The position numbers and the translations under genes were made by a program. Source: Megascapheus bottae (taxonomy: Eukaryota > Chordata > Mammalia > Rodentia > Geomyidae). From it: 64,000 bases of DNA. The notes below the pieces were generated by a model, which was given only the letters and a program-made list of their open reading frames with translations, was not told the DNA's origin and did no database searches. Positions 1 through 10,039 of the stretch are shown piece after piece (the first letter of the stretch is position 1; each line of letters starts with the position of its first letter). Location: the NCBI GenBank assembly GCA_024803745.1, contig JANJXV010000129.1, positions 1,922,001 through 1,986,000 of the forward strand, in the 5' to 3' direction.

Positions 1-445
1 CCTTGTTACTCTCCTAGCAGAGGATTACAATAACTCAAAAACCTAGGTATATAAGGTCATATAGGATGAGGCTAAATGAAAGGATCTCTAGGATATGGGA
101 ACAAGAGCTATATCTTGTGTCATCGTTGCTCTTAATCTTGTGTGATTTTTGTCCTTAATCTACTATGTTATTTCTCATCTCTTATTTTGCCCTTTGGTTA
201 ATGTCAGATTGTTACTGTATCTGATTTTTCCCTGGCATATTGTATATATGTTTATTTGTTTATGTCAAATAGGAAAGGGAAGGGGGGAAACAAGATGATT
301 GGGAAGGGGAGGGGAGAGGGAACTGGGGACAAAAACATGTGGAGTGGAATAAATGTGTGAGAAGTAATGCAGTCCACTACCTGTAAATGTAATCGTAACC
401 CCTCTATACATTACCCTGAAAATAAAACAGAGACTATAAAAATAT
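1..445 (+). mobile_element. L1 3' UTR fragment A (cut by window edge)
   Basis: The sequence matches, with many differences, the 3' UTR of the L1 copies in the array further on: a region resembling the 'cagagatt' start of the UTR, the 'ggacctcc aggatat'-like block, the 'tccttggtta' block, a G-rich 'gggaagggg' stretch, then 'taacccctctata' followed by an A-rich end near 430-445. Only the 3' UTR is present; the 5' side lies outside the window. No coding capacity. Confidence 0.8.
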
Positions 446-454
446 CTGTAGAAA

Positions 455-510
455 ATGAGGTTGGATGATGGAAACAACCAGATGCCCTACTACAAAAAAT
501 GTGATACACG

Positions 511-560
<50 letters not shown>

Positions 561-1135
561 CACACACACACAATGGAATGATATATAGCCAACCGACAAG
601 ATAAAATAATGGCATTCTCGGGGAAGTGGATGAAAAGGAAAAAAATCATATTAACTGAAGTAAGCCAAACTCAAAGGAACATAGGCCCAAGAGTCTCCCT
701 CATTTGTCAAATTCAGTAGAAACCTTGGGCTCTGCTACCAGAGATTTACAATAGAACAAAATCTAGAGACATCGTGACAAATAGTATGACACTAAATGTA
801 AGGACCTCCAAGATAAAGAAACAAAACTCATATAATGAGTGATTGTTGTCCTTAATGAACTATGTGATCTCTTATCTCTTTTGCTATCCCTTGGTTATAT
901 CATATTGTTACAATATTTCACCTTGTTTTCTGATATATTTCATATGTGCCTAATTGGTTATTTGAAATTGGATAGGGAAGGGGGGAAATGAACATGAATG
1001 GGGGTAGGGGAAGGGAAATGGGGACCATATCATTACATGGGGTATCAAAGTTTGAGAAGTAATGCACCTTCTATCTGGTGAATATAATGTAACCCTTCTA
1101 TAAATTACAATAAATATAAATACATAAAAAGAAGA
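455..1135 (+). mobile_element. 5'-truncated L1 3' end, fragment B
   Basis: Begins in the C-terminal part of ORF2 (equivalent to the 'IWNQPRCPS' region) and runs through the ORF2 stop, the 3' UTR and an A-rich tail near 1110-1135. The ORF2 remnant at about 600-710 reads similarly to the array copies (KW, I-I-L-x-E-V-S-Q-T-Q-R-N, then the stop at the equivalent place). It is interrupted by a long CA repeat. It abuts fragment A on its left and fragment C on its right, with almost no unique DNA between them. Confidence 0.85.
508..572. repeat. (CA)n microsatellite inside L1 ORF2 remnant
   Basis: An almost pure CA/AC run with one 'aaacg' interruption. The array L1s carry the short seed 'gtacacaatgg' at the equivalent place (codons Y-T-M-E-F), so the repeat appears to have grown from a 'tacaca' seed in the ORF2 sequence. 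Confidence 0.95.
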
Positions 1136-1149
1136 TCTGCACAGAAAAA

Positions 1150-1566
1150 AATAATAATGGCATTTTTGGGGTAGTGGATGAAATTAGAGTGAATCCTGTT
1201 GAGTGAGATAAGTCAAGACCAAGGAACAAAAGGTACATGATATCCTTAATATATGGATAGTAGTTTCAAACGGTAGTAGAGCGATGATTGAATAGTTGAT
1301 ACCCAAAGTTCTGGACATAATTTTGGAGATATAAACATAACTACATAGACATAAAAATCTAGGATAGACTATACACTCTATAGACATGTGTTTTATTATA
1401 GATTAATCTGTATCTATGACATACAAAGACTCAGCTTAATTTTTACTATATTCTAAAATCTATGTGCCAGTGATTGTATAGCGATTCCCTTCTTGAATAC
1501 TTGTTGGTTAAACATGACATTTGAAATATGATGTAAAATTCAATGTTAATAAATTTTTTTAAAAAG
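1150..1566 (+). mobile_element. 5'-truncated, diverged L1 3' end, fragment C
   Basis: Restarts at the ORF2 C-terminus (the stretch with 'atggcatttttgggg', then a 'gagtgagataagtcaagacc' equivalent of E-V-S-Q-T-Q) and continues into a poorly matching 3' UTR that ends in 'caatgttaataaa' plus a T/A tail near 1566. More diverged than fragment B, so probably older or another L1 subfamily. Confidence 0.65.
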
Positions 1567-1940
1567 AGGCTAGAGGTAAATACCACTAATGTACTTGCTC
1601 TAAGTGGTACAGAAATTTTCTTAATGAATCAAGGGTTTTTATTACATCTTTATGCAATTATTTTAGTTCTGAGTGTTCTACACTCAATGATACTTCTGGA
1701 AAGATGATATAGCTGACTGTGTAGATGGTATGAAGACATACTGGCCTAAACGTAGAATAAACATTGGTAAGTGGCTGTTAGCTGTCCAGATTCTACTGGA
1801 ATATGTGGAATGAATTTATTAAGCACAATGCAGGCTCTTAGTCAGATCAGGATCAAGATTATGTGGTTCCATGAGATGAATGAGGAAAGATCAGAAAAAT
1901 CTACTAAGATATCCAGATATACTTTTTAAACTAAGATATC
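1567..1940. other. Anonymous AT-rich sequence
   Basis: No coding pattern, recognisable repeat or RNA gene seen. Confidence 0.5.
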
Positions 1941-2420
1941 TGGACTCCTTTTTTTGTTTCTTGGTGGGGAGGTTGAACTTTGGACCTGGGCAAGGTCTCT
2001 TAGTTCTTTTTCCTCAAGGCTAATGCTGTACCAGTTTTAGCCACAACTCCACTTAGTTTTTGGGTGGATAAGTGGAGAGTAGAATCTTACAGTTTTTTTG
2101 TTTTCATTTTATTTGCTTGCAAAGGCTTTGAATCACCTTCTCCCTGGCTAGTAGAATGACAATTATGACCCTCCAGCGCCTGGCTAGTGATTTTTTGAAA
2201 ACTGGACTTTATTCCAAATCACATAACTGGTTCCTAGCAAAGTTTTGAAGCCTGACTTAAATGTGACAGATTTTTGTCACTTGGAGACACTCTGTGCTGA
2301 ACGTAAGAAATCTACCAGCTGAGTCACAGTGGCACTTCCAGTTTTTTGTTTATGTGGTGCTGAGGAATGGAATCCAGGGTTTCATACATGCTAGGCAAGC
2401 TTCATTTTCAGCCCAAGGTT
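1941..2420 (-). mobile_element. Reverse-oriented ID-like SINE remnants
   Basis: Two reverse-strand tRNA-derived SINE pieces, at about 1945-2065 and 2318-2402. The complement carries the A-box-like part ('gtggctaaaactgg', 'gccactgtgactcag') and the 'cctagcatgtatgaa' module seen in the other SINEs of the window. The stretch between them is degenerate. Confidence 0.6.
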
Positions 2421-2584
2421 TATGTTTTGTTTTTTCAGTGTTGTTGCTTCTAAGGTACTGTATGATGTTCTTTCATTTTCTTTGCTTTTTACCTCTTTTC
2501 TTCTTTTTCCCTTTAGTTTTATTCTCTGTAGTCACTGTGTTGAATTCGGGTACCCTGTGTCTTGTACATAGGTTTATGTGATTT

Positions 2585-2845
2585 GGGGAATGGAGAGGGT
2601 ATAATAAAATGGTAAAAAAAAAAAAAACAAAGGAAAAAGGGTGAACCAATTGAACAGTGATACTTGGAAGACACTAAACGGAAATGAACTGAACAATCTG
2701 GGTGGAGAGGGGGCTGAGGGTAGGAAAACAGAGAAAAATGAGGGAGGGGATAACAATTTTCTTAAGAAATATGTTCATTACTTATGTAACCGTATGCCAA
2801 CTATATATTGACTTAACAAAATAAATTAACTTAAAAAATAATTTA
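2585..2845 (+). mobile_element. Possible L1-type 3' tail
   Basis: Purine-rich sequence (A-run at about 2614-2627, 'gagagggggctgaggg') followed by a terminal block with 'atgtaaccgtatgcc' and an A-rich end 'aacaaaataaatt'. This resembles a rodent L1 3' UTR end of another subfamily, but it was not aligned. No ORF2 remnant is visible upstream. Confidence 0.35.
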
Positions 2846-3076
2846 GCCGGGTATGGTGGCTCACACTTGTAAATGTAGCTACTCAAGAGGCTGGGATCCA
2901 AGGATAGCAGTTCAAAGTCAGCCTGGGCACTGAAGTCCATGTGACTCTTATCTCCAATTAACCACCAGAAACCCAGAAGTGGCCCTATGGCTCAAGGGAT
3001 AGGGCAGTAGTCTTGAGCTGAAAAGCTCAGTGACAAGACCCAGGTGCAGAATTGCAGTCCCATGACTTGAATGATG
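2846..3076 (+). mobile_element. Composite SINE (B1/Alu-like + tRNA-like)
   Basis: The left part has the 'ggtggctcacacttgta' and 'agcctgggca' modules of a 7SL-derived-looking monomer. The right part has the ID-like 'agtggccctatggctcaagg' tRNA module with 'gagctgaaaagctcag' downstream. The same two-part layout recurs many times in this window, for example at 41895, 44105 and 50825. Confidence 0.75.
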
Positions 3077-3084
3077 AATGATAC

Positions 3085-3305
3085 TAGCCAGGCTCTGTGC
3101 GCTCACACTTGGAATCCTATCTACACAGAATCAGGTTTGAATCCAGCCCAAACAAATTGCATGATATTCTGATTTACAGTTCATTACCAAATATCTGGAA
3201 GTGGAGCTGTGGATAAAGTGGTAGAACACTAGCCTGAAGCAAAAAAAAACTTTTAAGGACAGTTCCCAGGCCCTGGGTTCAAGTCCCAGGACTTGCATAA
3301 AACAA
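3085..3305 (+). mobile_element. Composite SINE, second diverged copy
   Basis: Directly follows the previous copy. Left module 'gctcacacttggaatcc'; right module 'agtggagctgtgga...gtggtagaacactag' ending in 'gggttcaagtcccagga' and an A-rich tail. An A-run is inserted in the middle of the tRNA part near 3241. Confidence 0.7.
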
Positions 3306-3997
3306 CAAAATGTGACGCTGAGTCCTCCATCATTTGGTGTTATAGTTCAATATTCTTGATATGCGTCTTAGAAATTAAGTCCCTAGCAAATACTCTCCCC
3401 TGAAATTCTGCTTCATAGCTGATTCATAGAATTTCAGCATCATTACTATCACCTACCAGTTAGCATAGCAGTCTACTACTGAAAATTTGAAGAAAACTTT
3501 TGAGTAATCCTAATAAATCTGTGTATCATCTGCACACACATCAAATCAGCAGGAGCTATGTTCTACTATTATATAAATGTATTTAATCCCTTCTTGACTT
3601 AATGAGCCTTAAAGAGTAAAACATATGAAGTAGTTATGAAACTAACAGTCACCATTCTTCTACCTAATATTGTAATATAAGTTTATAAATGCAAGGACTA
3701 TTCTGAAGTGTGCAGAAGATAGCTTCTAATTATAATATTCTCATGAAGTATAGTTTTTAAGAAACATGTTGCTTGCTTTGGGAAAGCAAAGGCAAGGAAA
3801 AATGATATAAGTAAGTTCCCTATTTATCAGAAGGAAAATACTATTGGGTTTAGATCAACTTCATTCATTCCGTGCTGATGAAACAAATATTTGCAATTCC
3901 TGAGGCCAATCACTTCATTGTGATGCACAATCAGCCAGGTTAGATCAATCTTCCAAAAAAGGAAAGGAACAAATGAGAAGCAATTAAGGTTTCCAAA
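3306..3997. other. Anonymous unique-looking sequence
   Basis: AT-rich. Only short chance ORFs are present. Nothing recognised. Confidence 0.5.
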
Positions 3998-4090
3998 ATG
4001 AACCAGGTGGTGGTGGCAGCTCACACTTGTAATTCTATCTACTCAAGGCCTGAAATCCAAGGATCTGGATTAAGTCTGTCTGGGATGAAG
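3998..4090 (+). mobile_element. SINE fragment (left monomer only)
   Basis: Contains 'aggtggtggtggcagctcacacttgtaa' split around a small GGT expansion, then the degenerate 'ccaaggatctgg' module. The tRNA-like half is absent. Confidence 0.55.
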
Positions 4091-4384
4091 ATATTACTGT
4101 CTGTAACATCATCTCTGTTATCACAGCCCAGCTGATACACTCTGCCCAACAGGTTCCAAACACCAAAGTCCATCTCCTATCTGAAATACTATCAAATGTA
4201 CTCACATATTATTTCCTCTTTGGGAGATAGTTGAAACATGTACCAGAAACATTTCCCTGGCTTCAGAGTGGAAGTGGAAATATATACTCACTAGAATCCC
4301 ATCTAGTAAATTACAGTCAATCATCGTTCCTCACATCTTGTTAGTTAAATTGAACAATGAGTGTTTGGATCAGAAGCAATGTGT
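4091..4384. other. Anonymous sequence
   Basis: No coding signal or known repeat recognised between two SINE fragments. Confidence 0.45.
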
Positions 4385-4585
4385 ATGAGCATACATGTTG
4401 TAAAAGTACTGTAATCCTAGCTACTCAAGATAAGCTGAGAACTGGGGATTCCAGTTCAAAATCAGCCACGCAATACATTCCATAACATTTTTACCTCTAA
4501 TTAACCAGCAAAAAACAGAGCGTTGAATTGTGCTTAAAATGCCACAGCCCAAAGCTTTGCATTAAATTACTAGGGGGTAGCATTC
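4385..4585 (+). mobile_element. Degenerate composite SINE at the array's left edge
   Basis: Contains 'tgtaatcctagctactcaaga' split modules followed by 'ccagttcaaaatcagcc' and 'ttaaccagcaaaaa', the usual order of the composite SINE. The right half is short. The macrosatellite array starts immediately after, inside L1 ORF2. Confidence 0.55.
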
Positions 4586-6865
4586 AGGATGCCCACTCCC
4601 TCCACTCCTTTTTAACATAGTACTAGAATTACTAGGCAGTGCAATAAGGCAAGAAGCAAGCATAAAGGGGATCCAAGTAGGGAAAGAGGAAATAAAACTA
4701 TCCCTCTTTGCAGATGACATGATTCTGTATTTAAAGAATCCTATAGACTCTACCCCCTAGCTCCTTGAGCTGATTCAAAGATTTGGAAAGGTAACAGGCC
4801 ATAAAATGAACCCTCACAAATCAACTACCTTACTTTACGCCAACACTGAGTGGAACGAGGCAATAATCAGGAAAGAAATTCCTTTCACAGTAGCCTCAAA
4901 GAAAATAAAGTACCTAGCAATTAGCTTAACTAAGAATGTAAAGGACCGTTTAGATGAAAACTTTAAAACCCTAAAAAAGGAAATAAAAGCAGAACTAAGG
5001 AAAGGGAAAAACCTCCCATGCTCCTGGATTGGAAGAAGCAACATTGTGAAAATGACAATCTTGCCAAGGGCTATCTACAAATTCAATGTAATACCAATCA
5101 ACATCCCAATGTCATTCTTTAAAGAAATAGAAGAGGCAATTCAAAATTTCATATGGAATAATAAAAGACCCCGTATAGCAAAAATACTTCTTAGCAGAAA
5201 GAACAGCGCTGGAGGAATTTAAATTCCAAACTTAAGACTCTATTACAGAGCTATAATTCTCAAAACAGCTTGGTACTGGCACAAGAACAGGCCTGAAATC
5301 CATTGCAGTAGAACTGCGGACCCAGATATTAAACCACAGACCTATGGCCACATAATCTTTGACCAGGGAGCCAAAAAATAGAATGGAAGAAAGATAGCCT
5401 CTTCAACAAGTTGTGCTGGCAGAACTGGTTAAACACCTGCAGAAAAAGAAGTTGGATCCTTCTTTGTCCCCTTGCACTAGAATTAACTCCAAATGGATCA
5501 AAGACGTGGAGGTAAAAGCTGACACACTGAAAAGTTTACAGGAAGGAATAGGAGATACACTAGGCCTCCTTGGCACAGGTCGAAACTTTCTTAATAAGGA
5601 CCAAGAATCACAACAAATCAGAGAAAGGCTGGATAAGTGGGACTGCATTAAACTGCAGAGCTTTTGTATGGCAACGGATATAGCTAGTAAACTAATCAGG
5701 AAGCCTACAGAGTGGGAGAAGATCTTCACCAACCAAACAACGGACAAAGGCCTCATATCTAAAATATATCAACAACTCAAAAAATTGAATCACTCCAAAA
5801 CTCACCACCAAAGTAACACCCATCCCATTAAAAATGGGCCAAAGACTTAAGAGAGTCTTCTCTGAATAAGAAACAAAATTGCCTATAGACACATGAAGAA
5901 ATGCTCAACATCTCTTGTCATAAAAGAAATGCAAATCAAAACAAGTCTAAGATTCCACCTCACTCCAGTTAGAATGGCCAGGATCAGGAAAATGAATGAC
6001 AACAGATGCTGGACGCGATGTGGCCAGGAGGGATCAGTACTACACTGTTGATGGGAGTGCAAACTCGTTCAACCACTATGGAAAGCACTGGGGCAGTGCC
6101 TCAAAACGCTAAACATACAACTCCCCTATGGCCCACCAATTCCACTACTTGGCATTTACCGAACAATCCAGAAACAAGGGCATACTAAACCCACTAGCAC
6201 AACAATGTTCATTGCAGCACTATTCACCATAGCAAAGATATGGAACCAACCAAGATGTCCCTCAGTTGATGAGTGGATCAACAAGTTGTGGTATTTGTAC
6301 ACAATGGAATTCTATGCTGCTGTCAGAAAGAATGACATCGCCCCATTTGTTAGGAAATGGAAAGACTTAGAACAAATCATATTAAGTGAAGTAAGCCAGA
6401 CTCAAAGGAACTTAGTCTCAGTGATTTCCCTCATTCGTCATAATCAGTAGAAACCTTGGGCTCTACTAACAGAGATTGTCAATAGAGCAAAAGGCCATAT
6501 ATAAGGCCACATAATGTGAAGCTAATTGAAAGGACCTCCAGGATATTGACACAAAAGCCATATAATGAATGATTGTTGTCCTTAATGTACTATGTTGTCT
6601 CTCATCTCGCTTGCTCTCCCTTGGTTATCCCATATTGGTATAGTATCTCACTTTATCTTATATATTGAATTTATTTGTATTTGGATATTTGAAATTTGAT
6701 AGGGAAGGGGGGAAAACCAAGACGCGTGGGGGTTGTGGGGTTGGAGGGAAATGGGTACCAAGACATGTGAAAGGGTATCAATGTATGTGAATTAATGCAC
6801 CTTCTATCTGGCAAATAACATCTAACGCTTTTACTAATTACAATAAAAAAATGAAAAAAAAGAAA
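4586..6865 (+). pseudogene. U0: partial L1 (ORF2 RT to C-terminus, 3' UTR)
   Basis: The left partial unit starts at the 'GCPLSP' part of the reverse transcriptase and keeps the catalytic F-A-D-D motif (about 4709-4720), the thumb region and the C-terminal cysteine/histidine region, ending at the normal ORF2 stop at 6448-6450. It is broken. A TAA replaces a serine codon after 'NSAGG' (5220-5222). Frames change near 5380 and near 5850. Several Cys-region residues are altered at about 6000-6060 (the CWRGC equivalent reads through a frame break). The 3' UTR runs 6451-6850 and the tail 6845-6865. In detail it is closer to U2-U4 than to its neighbour U1. Confidence 0.9.
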
Positions 6866-8249
6866 GTTGTAGTGTGTGGGGAGGATGATGGGGTCAAATA
6901 CATTTCTTCTTAGAAATTTACCTCATCTGGTTGCCCTGGATTTTCCTGGCCTTCTTCTTAGAGAAAGTTCTGTTATACTGGATTTGTGGCTTGGCAATGA
7001 TCTAGCATGTACATCTTCGAGTAAGACATCCACAACTTCCATGCCTGAGACTCGAGTTTCATGACCTTTGGCAACAGCACAGCAACATCTTTCTTCCTCC
7101 TGAGCCACAGGCCAAGTGAGCTGGCTTGAGCTGGTTGTTAGTTACAGTGGCTTGGTTACCAGGGTTCCATATTCTGTTCCATTGTGAGGGAGGCAGGGTC
7201 ACCTTTCAGGGCCCAATGACCAAAGATCCTTGCTCACAAAAGACCTCACCAAAGACATACTGGAGGCTGAATCTCTCCTCCAATATCACAATATACATGT
7301 GGATGTAGTAAACAGCACACCTTATTTGTCCAATCGCAATGTCTTCCACTACGCCCAACTACCAGTCTGGTCTCAGGCTCAAGGAGCCTTTCTTAGGTAA
7401 GATGCAGACTTAAGGGTCAATATTGCCCTCATCCTTTACAAAACATTTGCTTCACAGTGCCTTCTCTGCCTACTTTTTGCCCTTGTCGAATTTTTTTTTG
7501 TTTTTGCTAGACTTGGGACTTGACCTCAGAGTGTGAACATTGTTCTTGGGCTTTCTTTAGGCTTTAGCTGTCCCACAGAGCCACAGCACCACTTGCAGCG
7601 TTTTCTATGTATGTGGTAATGAGGAATCAAACCTGAGTCTTTTTGCTTGGTAGCCAGTACTCTACTCCTAGGTCAAACACACAGGGCATCTTGCACATAT
7701 TTTGGACGGCAATCTACTAGGATATTATTAGGTTTCTGTATCCTAATCATTTTTTTCCTGATGATTAGCTTTGCTGTCAAGTGTAAAAAATGCAAGAGGG
7801 AAAAACAAAGAAGAATTAGTGAAATTAAAAAAGCATTAGACACAGTTAAGTGTTCATTCTTTGTAGGAGAAAAGATATTTGGATATGATGATTATGATGA
7901 TGATGATGATTATGATGATGACTTTATAATTACTATGTCAGGGTTGATAGTTTGGCATAGTGGTAGAGTGCTTGCCTAGCATCCATGAAGATCTGGGTTT
8001 GATTGCTCAGTATCACATAGATAGAAAATCTAGATGTGGCACTGTGGCTCAAGTGGCAGAGGGCTAGACTTGAGAAAACCCCAGGACAGTGCTCAGGCCC
8101 TTAATTCAAGCCCCAAGACTGGCAGAAAGATAAAAGAAAATAAAAATGCTTTTTATGATCTAATTCACTCACAGCATTTGCTTCTGAAATCTTCGTTTCT
8201 GCATCTTGTGAAATACCGCTTTCCCTCAACGTAGACAAAAAAAACAGAT
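6866..8249 (+). repeat. U1 spacer (non-L1 module)
   Basis: 1384 bp between the L1 tail of U0 and the leader of U1. It holds a reverse ID-like SINE (about 7485-7680), an interrupted GAT/ATG microsatellite (7884-7922) and a forward dimeric ID-like SINE (about 7935-8125). On the minus strand, 6923-7108 is an open frame of 61 codons beginning M-A-Q-E-E-E-R-C-C-C. The same module occurs without L1, inverted and diverged, at 60636-62000, and both ends of that copy match the spacer ends seen here. The module is therefore independent genomic sequence and not L1 5' UTR. Confidence 0.85.
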
Positions 8250-8808
8250 CCATCCCATGGTCCACTGTGAGGCCACTGGTTGGGCTAAGAGCTAGTCGTG
8301 CAGCAACACATAAGTTTTATTCTAATACTTTCCAAACTTTGTACTCAAATATGCTACATACTTACCAACTTAGGTCAGTTATCCATATGCTATAACTTTT
8401 CTTCATTACTACAATATTCTTACACTCCTACGTTAATCCTCTTGCACCTCCCCTGACCTCTCTCATTCTTTTTTTCTGTCTCTGGGGCTCTGCTCGTCTT
8501 TCAACCCTTATACTGGACGGATCTACACTTGATTGCTGTTCAGCAATATTGTATATGTAGGTGGTTAATTATTCTCTAGGCTCAGAGGGACTTAACGTCA
8601 ATAGAGATTGGATTGAGAGGCATATGGTTTTGGGTATAAATCGCTTATCAGTGGTTGTATTAGACTGGTCTGTAAGTGCACAAAAAGAAAGAGTGATAAT
8701 ACCAATCAAAACTTGTGAACATCTAGTGTCTGCCAGCTACAGAGGTCTAGCTTGGTTTTATCTGAAAAACTATAACCGTATTTAGTAGTAATCTTGTTCC
8801 AATTTCAA

Positions 8809-9991
8809 ATGGGCAGAAAAAGAAACTCAAGAAAAATGTCAAATCAAGAAACAACAACCCCCACCCAATGTAAATAGACAATGGAACAGTCACTGCAAAC
8901 CTAGAGGAGAGTCTTCCAAGTGCTACACAAATGCAATTGATAAACATCATTAATGGAAAATGTGAAAATATAAAGAAAGAGATAATGGAGGAAGCCATAG
9001 CTGAACAAGAGGAAAGCATAAACAAGGTGATAAGTGAAAAAGAAGAAGCCATAAAGGAGGCCATAATAAAGGTTTTTCAAAGAAATAAGGATGAATTCAT
9101 AGAATCCACAAATAAAAACGCGACCAAACTCCAACAAATGTCCAAAGAAAATAAAGCTACTGAGCTAACCACTCAAAAGGAAATCAAGGAGATAAAGAAA
9201 TACATATATGATCTAAAACAAGAGATGCAAGGCATCAAAAATGAGCAATTAGAAGCAAGGGAGATGAAAATAAAGTAGATAGTTTGATAGCAGTTTAGAC
9301 AATGCATAGGAGAGAATTTCCGGGGCTGAAGATAATTTAGTTATTATAGAGAAAGAACAGAAAATGAGTCAATCCAAATCTAGGAAATATGAGAGAGCGC
9401 TTCAGGAAGTCCAAGAGACAATTAGGAAGGCTAATTTAAGGCTAGCTGGTACTGAGGAGGGCGTGGAGAAAGAGGTCAATGGTATTGGAAATATACTTCA
9501 GGAAATCATCTCAGAGAACTTCCCAAATATCCAGAAGGGCAGGCCCATCCACATACGAAAAGCTTTTAGAACCCCAAACAGACCTAACCAGAAAAGAACA
9601 TCCCACTGCCACATTGTGATCAGAACTGGATCAATAGAAACGAAAGAATAGATCCTAAAGGCAGCCAGGGAAAATGGATCAGTAACCTATAAAGGCAAAC
9701 CAATCAAAATAACCCCAGATTTCTCGGCAGAGACCATGCAAGCCCGAAGTCACTGGAAGCATATATGTCATGCCCTTAAATCAAATAACCACCAACCAAG
9801 AATACTGTAGCCAGCTAAGCTCTCATTCAAACTGAGGGAACAATAAAACATTCCATTCCAGGGAAAAGCTGCAACAATATGTCGAAACAAAACCAACACT
9901 ACAGAGAATTCTCAAAGATGCTCTATACATACAAAACCAAAATAAATGCAACATAGGGAAAGAAATGGCACCTAAACAGCATACCATCTAA
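8809..9991 (+). pseudogene. U1 L1 ORF1 relic (RNA-binding chaperone)
   Basis: L1 ORF1p normally forms trimers and coats L1 RNA. The relic shows a charged coiled-coil part (about 8930-9290, heptad-like E/K/I pattern), then the RRM-like and C-terminal domains (9364-9800) with 'RPNRPNQKRTS'-type and 'KGKPI' blocks. Lesions: an in-frame TAG near codon 23 (8875-8877), a frameshift near 9275, a TAG at 9649-9651 and the shared TAG after 'QPRIL' (about 9808). Unlike U2-U5 it keeps the four bases near 9347 that hold the coiled-coil and RRM parts in one frame. Confidence 0.85.
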
Positions 9992-10039
9992 GGACCACAG
10001 GAACTGTCAAGACACAGGCATTACTAAAAGGTTTTAAAT

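Noticed and set aside
6876..7064. Plus-strand 62-codon frame repeated in every spacer
   Set aside because: Begins at GTG rather than ATG and is the complement of the antisense frame; it does not stay open in the inverted copy as well as the antisense one does.
7935..8125. tRNA gene candidates within SINEs
   Set aside because: A- and B-box-like parts are present but no cloverleaf with intact anticodon arm can be drawn; A-rich tails identify SINEs.
6866..8249. Spacer as an unusually long L1 5' UTR
   Set aside because: The spacer contains two SINEs and exists alone, inverted, at 60636-62000 with non-L1 flanks on both sides; not fully excluded, but less likely.
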